From Atherix ibis (Eukaryota; Arthropoda; Insecta; Diptera; Athericidae), in contig OY282605.1 in assembly GCA_958298945.1 (NCBI GenBank), positions 113,270,267-113,334,266 of the forward strand: a stretch of 64,000 bases of DNA, given 5' to 3'. Position numbers and translations under genes: made by a program. The notes below the pieces were generated by a model that worked only from the letters and a program-made list of their open reading frames with translations, was not told where the DNA came from and did not search any database. Every line of letters begins with the position of its first letter. Positions within the stretch are counted from its first letter, which is position 1. This document shows, one piece after another, positions 47,410 to 58,900 of the stretch.

Positions 47410-48780
47410 GTTTTTACAATTTTAACACATTGTTTGGTAATTAAACGTTACAAAATGTCAAATGCCAAACATTGATATAAAAAAATAGCACCTTATATGA
47501 GATATATGTTTGACAGCTGTCAAATGACCCACTTATACTTTCCAAATCACGTAATGGGTCACGTTTAAATAAATCGAACTGCATTATCGACACTAATTAT
47601 TTTCCTACCTCAGGCAAAATAAAAGTAACTTCTTGTACGTCGTAAAAAAAACTTTTCAGAATAGTTAGCCTAAAGTAGACATAATGAAGGAATATTCACG
47701 AGAAAAATCCTTTTTCGAATATTATTCGACAAAGTAAAATAACGATTTTCGAAAAAGATCTTTCCGTAATGTACAAACATTTTTTTACGACACTTTCCGC
47801 TATAATTTTTTGATTGGCCTCATAAAACTTATGCAAAAAAAAAAAAAATAAACAAAAAATATCAGAAACGTGTGCTTTTTATTTTTATTTTTTTGTTTAC
47901 ATACAAACTGAATAGTAGCATCAGTTTTTATGAGCACAAAACCTTTTCGTATTTATTTAATTAATTATGAGGTAAAACAATGTTTTAAACAATGTTATTT
48001 AGTGAATTGTAATTATTAATAAATTGTGCTTGTTACATGAAGAGAAGTCGCATTACTGCTCCACTTTCCTTGCTGTAATTAGAATTAATTCTTATCAAAT
48101 TACATTTGCTTGTCTTTTATGAAGGACATCACGAAAATTTATAGTCACCTTTTGCACTTGACTTGTTTTTGGGAAAACGTTTTACGTGTTGGAAAATTCC
48201 AAGCATATCGGAAGGTAAAAGTCAAGACAGGCTATTTATGTAGAAAATGTATTTCGAGTGACATTTTTTTGTCCTTAATTTTGAGGTTGACATTTGATAA
48301 AAAATTATCGTTCGTCACCTGTAAAAATAAAAACATCCAAACTTATTTTAATAAATTTTTTCTTGTTTTTATGTTTTTTATATGTTATCTGTTTGTTTAA
48401 TTTTCTTTTGTTACTGTATCCTGAGTGATAAGTTTTCTTTTACCGTCTATGGTATAAAGAATTCTTCCTTTTAGTAAAATAAAAAAATAATTCGAAATGA
48501 TTGTACGTTAAAATTACTAATTTATTGTTATTGTTATCTCTTGTTATCTGTTCTTCGAAAGACCACAAAAGTGCTATCAAATTTTATCAAAAGCTGATTG
48601 CTTATGAAATTCGATTTTTGTCATAATTATTCGATAATTCCGGCATAATTCTACAAATATAGAAGCCGTGACAAAGACTGTTTTTTTTTTTGGTAAATTT
48701 TCATCAGTTAACAACATAAAAATGTAATTTATCTTAAGCGCTCATCTACTCGTAATTTAAAGAGTTGTCCATTTCATGGC
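47410..48780. other. AT-rich DNA with a solo TTTGACAGCTGTCAAA palindrome
   Basis: The palindrome at 47,509-47,524 is also the start of the 48.8-kb and 51.6-kb repeat copies. A plus frame at 48,110-48,400 has hydrophobic residues at its end but no recognised family. Confidence 0.4.
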
Positions 48781-48789
48781 TAGGAAAGT

Positions 48790-49900
48790 ACAACCTTATT
48801 ATTTGACAGCTGTCAAATATATATGTTATTCAAGGTGACATTTGTTTAGTTAAAGATTTGCCATTTGTATAGTTTAAAAACACCAAAGCAAGCAATAAAC
48901 TTGAAAAAATTCTATAAATGTGGTGAATTTGCAGAAAAGTTTTTCGTATCCACTTTTTTGGAGCAAAATTTTCTTCCAATGATGAGGCACATTGCTCTTT
49001 CGGTGGATAAGTTAATGAACGAAATTGCCGTTAATAGGGCTCTGAAAACTCACAAGTGATTTTGTAAAAGGCTTTGTATGTGACTTTATGGTCTGAAAGT
49101 GTCATTTCTTTGAAAATGAAGAAGCATCATCAATGCTATGACCGAATAACCAATTTTTTTTGGCTTGAACTCTAAGACTATATGTCTTAGAGTTCGCACA
49201 ATCCAACAACAAATTTTGGCTTTATTGCCTGAAAAGTTTCCAGAATGCACAATTTCAAGATTTGTTGATCTGAATTGACCTCCAAGATCGTGCAATTTGA
49301 CGACGCTTGTATCGCTGCGTGCAAAAAATTATCTTTACACAGACAATCCACAAAATTGAGAGCATTTCAAAACCAACATCTATTAAATAATGATGGATGT
49401 TAGTTTTGAAAATTTTCTCAAATATCGAATGCCAGCTCAAAATATGCGAAAAACTCATTATAAATAAGCTCAAAATGATAGAATCCTATAAGAATGATGT
49501 TATTTTCCTGATACAATATAATGGTAAGATCAAAGTAATGTAATAGATAAAAATATCATCAAAATCTGCATTTTAATCACGTTTTATGTAACTTTATTTT
49601 CCAAAGCACAAATTGGATAACAGTTTGGGTACTTTTCAGACGATTTCAGTTTATCTGTCATGTCGATAAAGCAGTTTTTCGATTATGAACATTTTTTAAA
49701 ACTAAAAACAAACCAATAAAATAAATTGTGCGTCGGCAAATGAAAACAAAAAGAAGAGTATTTTTAACGTCGGTAGTGCAGTGCGATCAGAATTATATTG
49801 CGGTAATGCAGTTTCCTGGGAAAAAATTTCCGAATTAGCAAAAATGTATTCAAAAAAATATTTGCTTTACATTACTTTTGCTTTACATTACCACCCCTTT
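48790..49900 (+). mobile_element. Decayed mariner-like element, repeat family copy 2
   Basis: It starts with TTTGACAGCTGTCAAA (48,802-48,817). Plus-strand pieces at 48,880-49,060 include a GGAGCAAAATTTTCTTCCAA frame and a VNRALKTHK ending that corresponds to the WGSENPQV block. The 3' part (TCGATAAAGCAGTTTTTCGA at about 49,662; GTCGGTAGTGCAGTGCGATC at 49,770) matches copy 1 at 35.9-36.1 kb. Confidence 0.6.
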
Positions 49901-51520
49901 CTCCTTCTTACTTTATTCTTGTTTGAAAGCAGAAAATAATAAGGCATCATTTTTAATATATTCTTTCTTATCTGGAAAAATAACTTTTATCTACGATTTA
50001 AGTTAAATCAATTTAATTTTTTGTAAGATACATAACTAAAAATTGTTTATAAAAAAAAAATGAAGGAAAAAAATTTTCCTTTTTCATTTTTTTTTTCATA
50101 ACCAATAGCACAAAAAAAAATCTCTACCGAGAGTCCTTAATGTCATTTACCGATTTTTATCATTCCGTAATACTCAATTTTCTTTACTGCTCTTCGTGTC
50201 TGCCATACATTATCATCCTTCTTATCATTTATGTTAGTTAAAAATCCAAAATGATTTCAAATCATTATTTTGACGTCATCCTATGATGTTGTAGAAATTT
50301 CTGATTTTCTTTTTTTTTCATTTCGTATTTGCTTATCAAGCATAAATAAGCAGAAATATAAATAATACTAATAAGCAAAACATGAAATGATGTAGAAAAA
50401 AATATGCTGACAGAAGAAATGCCATTAAAAATTTAAATATAAAATTTCGCCTATGGCATTATCAATTTACGATTCAAAATACTCGATAATGGAAGGCAAA
50501 TAATAATCTAAAAGAGCCACCCCCATATTTTCCACCAAAAAAACGAAAAAAAAGGAAGGTGAAAAGAAGAGAACCCACTGAATTGGAAAGAGTTTATATT
50601 AAAGTGACGTGGCAACTTTTGAGAAAAACTTTAAAGCAAATCAAAGTAAAATTTTTACAAAACTTTTTATGTCTACCTTCTTAGCCTCCAAACCAACCAA
50701 TCACCATAATCCTTAAGCTTTTTACTTTTCCTTTAAACATTTTTTTTAATGAAATATTAAATATGATTTTTATAGCAAAAAAAAAGTTGGCCCCTTGAAT
50801 TCAGCATTCACTCAATTATGATTTTTCTAATAACTTTCAAGAAAATTATATGAAATTTCTGATAAAAAAAATATCTTCAAAGGCTTTTTAATTTGCTTTT
50901 TTCTAAAAAAAAAAGAGGAAAAATCTTAAGGGTAGTTTCTTTATTTTCTCACCCATGTGAGGCGTGTGCAAGCAACTTTATGAACTTCTCATATGTGGTT
51001 GGTGAGGGGGGGTTGCATTTATCTTCTGTTATTAAAGTTGACCTGGAAACACAATCATCCCCGTCTGTCACACCATTGGTTTCAAGTATGCAATTTTTAG
51101 TTTTTGTTTTTGTATTGATTTTTCTACTATTAACCCAGTTTTTAGGGGTACTCAAGTACCCATATCTATGCAATGAGTTCGGCTACAATTAATTGGATAA
51201 ATTCCATAATCGGCTTTACTCTAGAAATAATTATCGCTGATGTTTGGAATTTTTTAAATATTGTGTTTTTTTGTTGTTGTTCCTTTTTGAAAATTATTTA
51301 TTTTTAAGCTTTTGCAATTATTAACTAAAAGCATTAATGTTTTGTAAATTAGAAATAGAATATTTCCGAATCAATGACCGTGCAATTATTTGCTTAAAAT
51401 ATTATAGAAAATGTATGAACAAATTTTATAACCAAACAAAAGGTAAATGGTAAAAAAATAACAAAAAATTTGATATGGAATAAAATATGAAAATTTTCTT
51501 CAGGTTTGACGTTGACCTCA
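49900..51520. other. AT-rich DNA, nothing recognised
   Basis: A plus frame at 50,893-51,192 ends in a hydrophobic segment (LVFVFVLIFLLLTQFLGVL) but has no homology I recognise, and no start context or neighbours to support a gene. Confidence 0.4.
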
Positions 51521-52030
51521 TTTGGAAATTATTGTTATATTTGGGTCTGGGTCGATTGCTTGTTTTGAGCTCTATAATCTGACAGCTGTCAAAAATATAT
51601 ATAATTCAAAAAGGTTTAAGTATTGCCATTTTATTGTAAAATATATATTAAAATGTAAACTTTTTTTTACCATAGTTTATGGATTTCCATTTTATTGTAA
51701 AATATATTAAAAAGTAAAAAGGATAGTTGTGTTTACGTAGGTAACCGTCAAGTCGAAGGGAATTTATTTAAAAAATAACATACGCCCAGTAAGAGTGAAA
51801 ATATGTACAGAAGTCAGTAAAAAAAAGATCGAGTCCTGCGAAAAATCCCGTGGTAATCATTTGAATTTTGTTAAAAAAATTTTTAAAAACGATTGACAAC
51901 TAAATTTTAAGTGTATTTTTTTTTAAATTTACTTCCCAAAGCATCAATTGAATAACACTTTACAGGATCAGTTTACAATAAAAAGATTATGTCAGCCACT
52001 TTTCGAACAAATCTATTTTTTCCAAAAGTC
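51520..52030. repeat. Repeat family copy 3 (shortened)
   Basis: TGACAGCTGTCA at 51,580-51,591 followed by ATATATATAATTCAAAAAGG resembles the left end of copy 2; the 51,895-52,020 part (CCCAAAGCATCAATTGAATA, CAGTTTACAATAAAAAGATT) resembles the 3' part of copies 1 and 2. The transposase is absent. Confidence 0.5.
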
Positions 52031-52479
52031 CTAAATTGATTATTTATCGGCCTCCGAGAGTTCACACGATATAGGCTTCTGCGGAATTGACAATTATCAC
52101 ATAGAATAGCAAAAATTCATTCAAGCGTCGTCCTTTTTTACACAAGGGGTATATTTATTACACAAATGTACCCTTTTGTAAGATAGGACACTTGAAAATT
52201 TTTTTTAGGAATTGATTTTTCACCTGCTCCTACTGTGAATCGATATTTTTTTAGTGCATTTTTGGTTTTTCCAACTTTTTCATATTTTTATTCGATAACC
52301 CAAAATTTTTTTGAAAAAATAACACAAAAATTATCGTTAAAACGGGCAATATTTTCGTATTGAACCTAAAGATAAGTTCACAACATTTTTTTTCCAAATA
52401 ATTTTGGATTTAAATAAAAAACCAGTGATTTAGTTTATCGAAATCCTTAACATAGGCTTAGAAATTGTGTATGGAAAAA

Positions 52480-53690
52480 TGATATCAGCTAAATGGCCAC
52501 CTAAGTATGGCCTTATGAGAAGTATGTGATATTGTGTTAATATTTTTCAAAACGCTTTAACACATTTCCGAGTTATTTTCATTGATTTCGTTAACGTAAC
52601 TTTTTCCACTGTTTCCTGCCTGTTAGCGCAGACATTCGTTAAGCATCCTTACAAGAAGAAATCGGGGGCATTTAAATTTGAGGAATGAGGAGGCCAATTG
52701 ACATCAGCAATTTTTGAAATAAATTGGTCAGAAAACATCAGTAGTCTTGTTTGGACCACATGCCGTTCAACCCAAAATTAGGGCAACTCACGGACGTGAA
52801 GTTCTGTAGCATTTCTATGTATCGCTCAGAAGTGATTGTAAAGCGATCGCAAAAAGTACGAACCAACGGCACCTTTGGCTCAACAAACACGCTTTAGCAT
52901 GGATTTTCACGTCCCCAAAAGTGGCTATTTTTGTTATTAACGAAGCCGCCTATGTAAAAATTCGCTTCATCACTCATTATCGACTTTATGTAAAAATCAG
53001 GGTCTTGTCTTTGTAGCACTAAAACGCTTTCACTCCATTACCGGCTGCTTTGGGTCAAATACACACTTTAGCAAGGATTTTCACGTCCCCAAAAGCGGCT
53101 ATTTTTGTTATTAACGAAGCCGCCTATGTAAAAATTCGCTTCATCACTCATTATCGACTTAATGTAAAAATCAGGGTCTTGTCTTTGTAGCACTAAAACG
53201 CTTTCACTCCATTTACCGGCTGCTTTGGGTCAAATGCACACTTTAGCGGGGATTTTCACGTCCCCAAAAGCGGCAATTTTTGTTATTAACGAAGCCGCTT
53301 AAGTAAAAATACGCTTCGCCACTCATTATCGACTTTATGTAAAAATCAGGGTCTTGTCTTTATCCCATAAATTTTGTTTGGGAACAATTCAATACTTGTG
53401 CGTGATGTCTTATGGAAGTTCCCGAACTTTCAGTTATACTTTCAATTCTCGGATGACTGTACGGTTTTAAGACGACCCGGTTTTGGTCTATCGAACATTG
53501 TGCCATGAAAATTATTCACTATAATTTGAAGGCACATAATTCCGACTTAATATTTCACTGAGCATCACTGTAATTTATGAATTATTTTCGTCTACTCTTT
53601 GTGTCTGCCAACTCTCAACTGACCGAATGACAGTTAACCAAAATTTCATCAAATTTTTGTTGTCAACCGACCTTTGGCAGACTTTAAATA
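52480..53690 (-). mobile_element. Mariner/Tc1-like transposase remnant with internal 175-bp triplication
   Basis: On the minus strand the segment at about 52,990-52,905 reads IMSDEANFYIGGFVNNKNSH, then FWGRENP, a hallmark block preceding the middle of long-spacing mariner-type transposases. Further down (52,840-52,690) TSERYIEMLQNF and a WSKQD-like remnant of the WFQQD motif follow. The DEANFY-FWGREN block is present three times because of a tandem repeat. Stops throughout. Confidence 0.75.
52890..53420. repeat. 175-bp tandem repeat, 3 copies
   Basis: GATTTTCACGTCCCCAAAAG starts at 52,902, 53,076 and 53,251 (spacing 174-175 bp). Units are about 90-95% identical by eye, including AACGAAGCCGCCTATGTAAA and CAGGGTCTTGTCTTTGTAGC. 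The period is not a multiple of three for 175, consistent with a non-coding event after inactivation. Confidence 0.9.
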
Positions 53691-54930
53691 TAAAAAAAAA
53701 CTAAATCTTTAAGATAATTTGCACTTTATATGAATAAAAGTTCATAGGAAAAACACCAAGAGTATTAGTAAAAAAAAAATCATTCTGAAAGTAGACAAAG
53801 TTCAATAATCTTTGTGCTTAAAAATGTGAAAATAATTACAATAATACAAAAAAAATAACTAACGAAAAAGTATTTCCTTTTAAGCTTTTCGTCATAATTT
53901 GTTCACTGTTTCATTTCCATTTTTTTTTATACTTTTGCAAGGATGATAAACTCGCCGTTTAGGAGAAGAGAATATTTTCAAATTTGCTCCCAACAAAGAC
54001 TGGATAAAATAATAATATGCAGTGCAGACATCCTGGCATCAATTCTAAGACGACAAATACTGTGCCAACAAAAATTGATATATTTTTTTATAAGAACGAT
54101 GGGATAAGGACACTGCCCTCGCCTATAAAGACGTGCATCTACAATAGTGAATAGATGCAAAAGGCATAATTCCATATGCAATCCTTTTTCACTTGTGTTA
54201 TTTGTACTTTCTTACGACAATTCATCTTTCTTCTTCCGGCTTTTATAATATTTTTTTCTCACAAACTTATTCCGTAATATATTCTTGCATAAACGGACAG
54301 AAATTGCATAAATTCCATTTTTGATTTAAGGAGATAACATTTTAATTCAGAATTTATGGGAAAAGTTGAAATTTATATTTTGATTTAATACTCATTAAAA
54401 TTGTAATTAAACTTTTATTTTGAATTATTTTTATAAAAATAATAATTGGTATGTTTTTTAAAAGTAAATTCTAAAATAGGTTTTTGAGGATTTTCGGGAG
54501 AGAACAGTACATTTTTCAACCTAGGCCAGTACTACAAAATCCTTTAGAACGTGACAAGTGAAATTATGTTTTTGGAGTTCGTTGCGAAAAATGAAGTAAG
54601 GATGTGCCATCAAATTTGTTGTCAAGCTTGGTAAATCCGCGAGTTTAACTCATGAAAAGTTGCAAGGTGTTTAAGGGAATATCCGTTATCAAGTGCACAA
54701 ATTTGTCAGTGCCATAAGGCATTATTGGACGCAGTAGAACTGCGCTCACCAAAAAATATCACAATTAAACAAAAAGACGATCAGAAGAAAATGTGCCTTA
54801 ATCTTCTCTCCGATTACAGGTGCGCTAAGATAAAAAAAAACACACTTGAAAGGACGTCATGTTGATACTAATAATAATTCTGTTATTTATTGTGGCATAC
54901 CTGTCGTTAAACTTAAGAACATGGGTCAAG
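53690..54930. other. AT-rich DNA, nothing recognised
   Basis: Short frames only. A degenerate transposase-like feel at 54,540-54,800 was considered but not convincing. Confidence 0.4.
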
Positions 54931-54939
54931 GATCACTTA

Positions 54940-55290
54940 ACCAGATTCACTCTTTTATCGGTCTCAGGATACCATCTCTACCATCCATACAATTTTAATG
55001 GTGATCGGTCTCAACCAGTAGACGGCTTCCCTCGTTGAACCACATAAGGTTGTGCTTCCATCTCGTCCCGCACCTGAACCAACCACATCCATAACATGTT
55101 CAACCATTACTAATAGGCAATAACCAGTCACAAGCCGGTAATCCAAACTATTGGTAGCTGGTGTGATAGCACCCAGGATAACTGGAATCGCGTACCACCA
55201 GCTTTAAGATTGTACCGGCGATGTAGGTATTAAACCACACCCAGTACATTTCAGCCAAACGCATCTCATCTCTCTTATTAGACTCAAAGA
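54940..55290. repeat. Dispersed repeat copy B
   Basis: GATAGCACCCAGGATAACTG, GATGTAGGTATTAAACCACA and TTTCAGCCAAACGCAT are shared with 47.04-47.13 kb. GC-richer than surroundings. Family unknown. Confidence 0.6.
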
Positions 55291-55439
55291 GCTACAGTAA
55301 AATAACTTTGTAAATTCCTAGGTACTTCTAGGTCGCCTCAGGACCGTAGATCCATCAAGACACGTGGGCTACTTCTGATATTGATCATAGTTGGATCGTA
55401 CCCTCTTGCGAAGGTCATGTTGGTACTTTCGAAAACATC

Positions 55440-56160
55440 CAAATGAGTGTAATTGGGGATCAATTCTAGTTGAAGCCCTCTATCACTGCTAAGAGGAGTG
55501 AAAACAACGCCTCCACCAATGTCTAGGTGCCTAAGGGAATAACGAGTAAGTCCTTGAGAGGCTCATGACAACGTCCCTTATTGCACAGCTGTCTCTACGA
55601 TGAGTTTTGATAAGTAAAAGAGGTTCCTGTGGTTCCCCAGCTCCCAAAGGAGTGTAACCAATGGTCAGTTCTAGTTGAAGCCCCCTAACGCTGATAAGAA
55701 GAGTGGAAACAACACCTCCACAAGTTGCCTAAGGGAATGATGAGTTAGTCCTTGAGAGGCTCAAAAAAGGGTTTTTGGCGTCAAATCGGACATTGCAGAC
55801 ATCCGTTTTCTCCAGCATGACAACGTCCCTTGTCGCACAGCCGTCTCTACGAGGAGCTTTTGTTAGTAAAAGAGATTCCTGTGGTTCCCTAGTTCCCAAA
55901 GGAGTATAATGAAGGGTCAGTTCTAGTTGAAGTCTTCCAACACTGCCAAGAAGAGTGAAAACAACGCCTTCACCGATATATAAGCTACCTCAGGGAATAA
56001 TGAGTTTGTCCTTGAGAGGCTCAGAAAAAGGATGTTTCACGTTAAATCTGACATTGCAGACACCCCTTTACTCTAGTATGTCAATGACCCTTGTCGCACA
56101 GCCACGTGTTTTCAATGAGTTTTTGTTAGAAAAAGACGTTCGTGTGATTCCCCAGCTCCC
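55440..56160. repeat. Tandem repeat of about 206-252 bp, 3 copies plus a decayed fourth
   Basis: TTCTAGTTGAAG occurs at 55,463, 55,669 and 55,921. Units share AAAACAACGCCTCCACC, CCTTGAGAGGCTCA, GACAACGTCCCTTGTCGCAC, AGCCGTCTCTACGA and GTTCCTGTGGTTCCCCAGCT. Copy 1 lacks about 45 bp after GAGAGGCTCA. A fourth, heavily diverged unit may extend to about 56,360 with short AGCTGCCCAA repeats. The minus strand is largely open through units 2-3. Confidence 0.85.
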
Positions 56161-56369
56161 TTATTTACGTAAAAAGGATGTCTTGGTACTATCGACGACT
56201 TTAAAAGGATTGAAGCCAAGGAGCTGAAGGTCTTTAAGTAGTGCTACGGAAAGTATAAAGAACACCTCCACTAATGTATAGCTGCCCAAAAAAACTAATG
56301 AAACCATTAATGTACAGCTGCCCAAGGAAACAAATAGCTGCCCAAAGAAACTAATGACCAAAGCAAGAG

Positions 56370-56990
56370 CTAGAATCGGTTTTTTTATTGCAAATTATTG
56401 CCAAAAATAACCATTGTTTTATTGTAAAAATTATTCTTTCAAATAAATAATATTCCAAAAATTTCTATTTATTTTTGAGTTTTTCAAAAGTCACTGTTCG
56501 AAAAAAATTATTAATAATGCCGACTAGCCTAGCAGAAAATGTAGATCTTGGACAAGTCATGAGATCATTTCTTTCTTTTTCCAATCTGTTCCAAATAATT
56601 TTCTGATAAGATTATTTTCGAAGTTATTTTATTATTTTTATCTAAATGTCCATTCACTCTTTTTAACAAAACACTTAAGATAAGAAATATCAAACCAAGT
56701 AAAAAGCTCCGAAAATGAAATTTTTTTCTTATCAAAAATTGAACTTGTAAAAAATTTATATCTATTTTTATGGTATCGATAAGATTAAAATAATTTCAAA
56801 TAAAGACAAATATAATTTTCTGATTAGAATAAGTACGAGTAAATTTTTATTATTATTCTAAATACAATTTTTTTATGGGAAAGGGAGTGGGGGCGGAAGG
56901 ATAGTTTAATAAAAAAAATTTAAAAATTTGCTTATAAAGTAATTATTGCTAATATGGGTAAAAAGAGCATCGTCAAACCAGTCTACTTGA
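56370..56990. other. AT-rich DNA, nothing recognised
   Basis: Only A/T-rich sequence. Confidence 0.5.
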
Positions 56991-56999
56991 CGCAAGCAA

Positions 57000-57760
57000 A
57001 GTTCTCCAAGTTCGGATTGAGCATGATTTCGTCTTCCGTAACCGACCTCTTCCTTCATGCCATTCCTATGCAATCCATTCACCATGCATTAAATGAATGT
57101 CACTTACTCGTAATCCAGAATTCTTTTTGAATAGAACTCCTTCCATTGTAGAGCTCCTAGATCCAATTATTCCTTTCTCAAGTTCTCTCCTCAACTTTAA
57201 ACTGCTTCATAAAATTAAGCCTCTCACAAGATCATATCTGGGATTCTTTTAGAAGTAAAGGAATCCCAACCAAGTTAATCGAGTACATATAAGGGCTTTT
57301 AGAAAAAAATTGTATACCAAGACCTGCTCTCAAGGCTGTCCATTATCACCGGTTCTATTCTTAATTTTACTTAGAAACATTCCAAGCTCTTAATAGGAAT
57401 AATCTACGGTCTTGATCGTAGGAATAGTCTATAGAACATAGACTATTCCAACGATCTGACTATCCTGTCAGTCAATCCCTTAAATATGCAAGAAAAACTA
57501 AAGGATTTTAAAGAATAATGCGAATCAAGAGGATATTTTCAAATAATAGTCCTCCTTTGCTCAGGGCAGTCTAGTGTGTTCACAATAGATGTAGGACCAA
57601 AGAAGGACATTATTTGAAGAATTAATAAAGCCCAAATAACTCCTCATACTCTACTGACCCGTATAAATATAGTAATTTTTAATCCCATCGTCTAATCGGA
57701 TCTTCTTTGCAGATCCAAAACAAAGAAGCTTTGCCAATCGTTTGCTTCGGTGTATTTTAA
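57000..57760 (+). mobile_element. Non-LTR retrotransposon RT fragment
   Basis: Plus-strand pieces near 57,310-57,365 read YTKTCSQGCPLSPVLFLIL, an RT motif of the QGxPLSPxLF kind, and near 57,440-57,500 DYSNDLTILSVNPLNMQEK, the position of the A/Y-x-D-D box. Frames are broken throughout, and a short inverted duplication (AATAGTCTATAGAACATAGACTATT at 57,426-57,450) lies between. Confidence 0.65.
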
Positions 57761-57769
57761 GAAAAAAAT

Positions 57770-58079
57770 GGTGGCCAACTAAAATTACAAACATCAAAAC
57801 TAAAATCAGCAGCCCATTTCAGTTGAAATAAAATTAGAAAAATGGCAAGCGTTGGAATAGAGTCCGCAGGGTAGTCTCAAAAGCGAACGGGCAAAATCGC
57901 CAGGTTGGGAAAACGTGGAATAAAGTCAAAATAATAGCAAAAAATCGTGAGAATTGGAAATGCTTCAAAAACGTTCTATGCTCCACAAGAAGTCACAGAA
58001 ATTAATCAAATCGATCCATTCACAATATACAAAAATTTTTGTATAAAAAAAATCCTTAATGTACTTTTAATATAGTTCT
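57770..58079. other. Unassigned DNA
   Basis: Nothing recognised between the RT fragment and the mariner remnant. Confidence 0.4.
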
Positions 58080-58330
58080 AATAGCCTCCACAGCCTCGTT
58101 TGGAGGAGGTGATGCGGGAGGTCCAAATTTTTCCGTATAAATCGGGATGAATATCACCGATTGCTTTAATGGTGTTTTTGTTGTCGAGATCACTTTATTA
58201 TCATAGACCATTGATTAACCGGAGCCCCATAGAAAAACGTCTAAGAGCGACCAGCTGATGTAAGCATGCCTCAAAATAACGCGACGTGGCAACTACGTCT
58301 GCAATAAGTCTACGTCTCTTGTTTCAACTG
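58080..58330 (-). mobile_element. Mariner-like transposase C-terminal remnant
   Basis: The minus strand at about 58,265-58,110 reads SWSLLDVFLWGS, matching the LTPLDYFLWG block, then DLDNKNTIKAIGDIHPDLYG, like the DNI...I..I.P.L. end of DD41D-type transposases. It is strongly decayed. Confidence 0.5.
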
Positions 58331-58900
58331 ATGAGTGTTTACCAAGCCCATATTGAGTCAAAAAAAAATCTATTGTCACCAATCGTTACCTCCATTAGCA
58401 GTTACCGAGACGCCAGCCCTAGAAAAACTTTAGATAATAAAATTTGTATATAATATAAGGTCTCTGAAACGAGGGCCAGAGGTGATTATGTGGCGCCACA
58501 ACCATGAGGCTCTTTGCCGACTTCAATTTTGAATATTCTTAAAATGTTCCAGTACATCCGCATGTGGACGATATTAAAAGGGATAAAGGGAGAGGTGTCG
58601 GTGTACTCTGCTCTTAAATCGCTGTTCATTGTAACGATTTTTTTGGCTCCCATCTAGTATGTTAAGCGCAAAGGCATTATACCTATAGGAGAATTGTACC
58701 TGTTCCTGACCCAAAAGTCCAGGACTTAAATCGGTAAGCAAATAGGGAAAACTCAGTGACAGACAAAAGAACATTTATGATTAGGAGCTAAAACGAAATC
58801 CTGGTGAACACTAACGTTTATTTAATCAACTGCAGACTTGTAGCCTTCCAAGACAAGCTTTCTAATGGAATGTGGTCAAATGTTAGTTGGGATAAGGAAA
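58330..58900. other. Unassigned DNA
   Basis: No gene recognised; a minus frame at 58,574-58,774 shows no domain. Confidence 0.4.

Noticed and set aside
50893..51192. Plus frame with a hydrophobic C-terminal segment, possible small membrane protein
   Set aside because: No homology recognised, AT-rich bias gives Phe/Leu/Val runs, and no supporting splice or promoter features.
54540..54800. Possible transposase helix-turn-helix remnant
   Set aside because: Only a loose resemblance in one frame; no catalytic block or ends.
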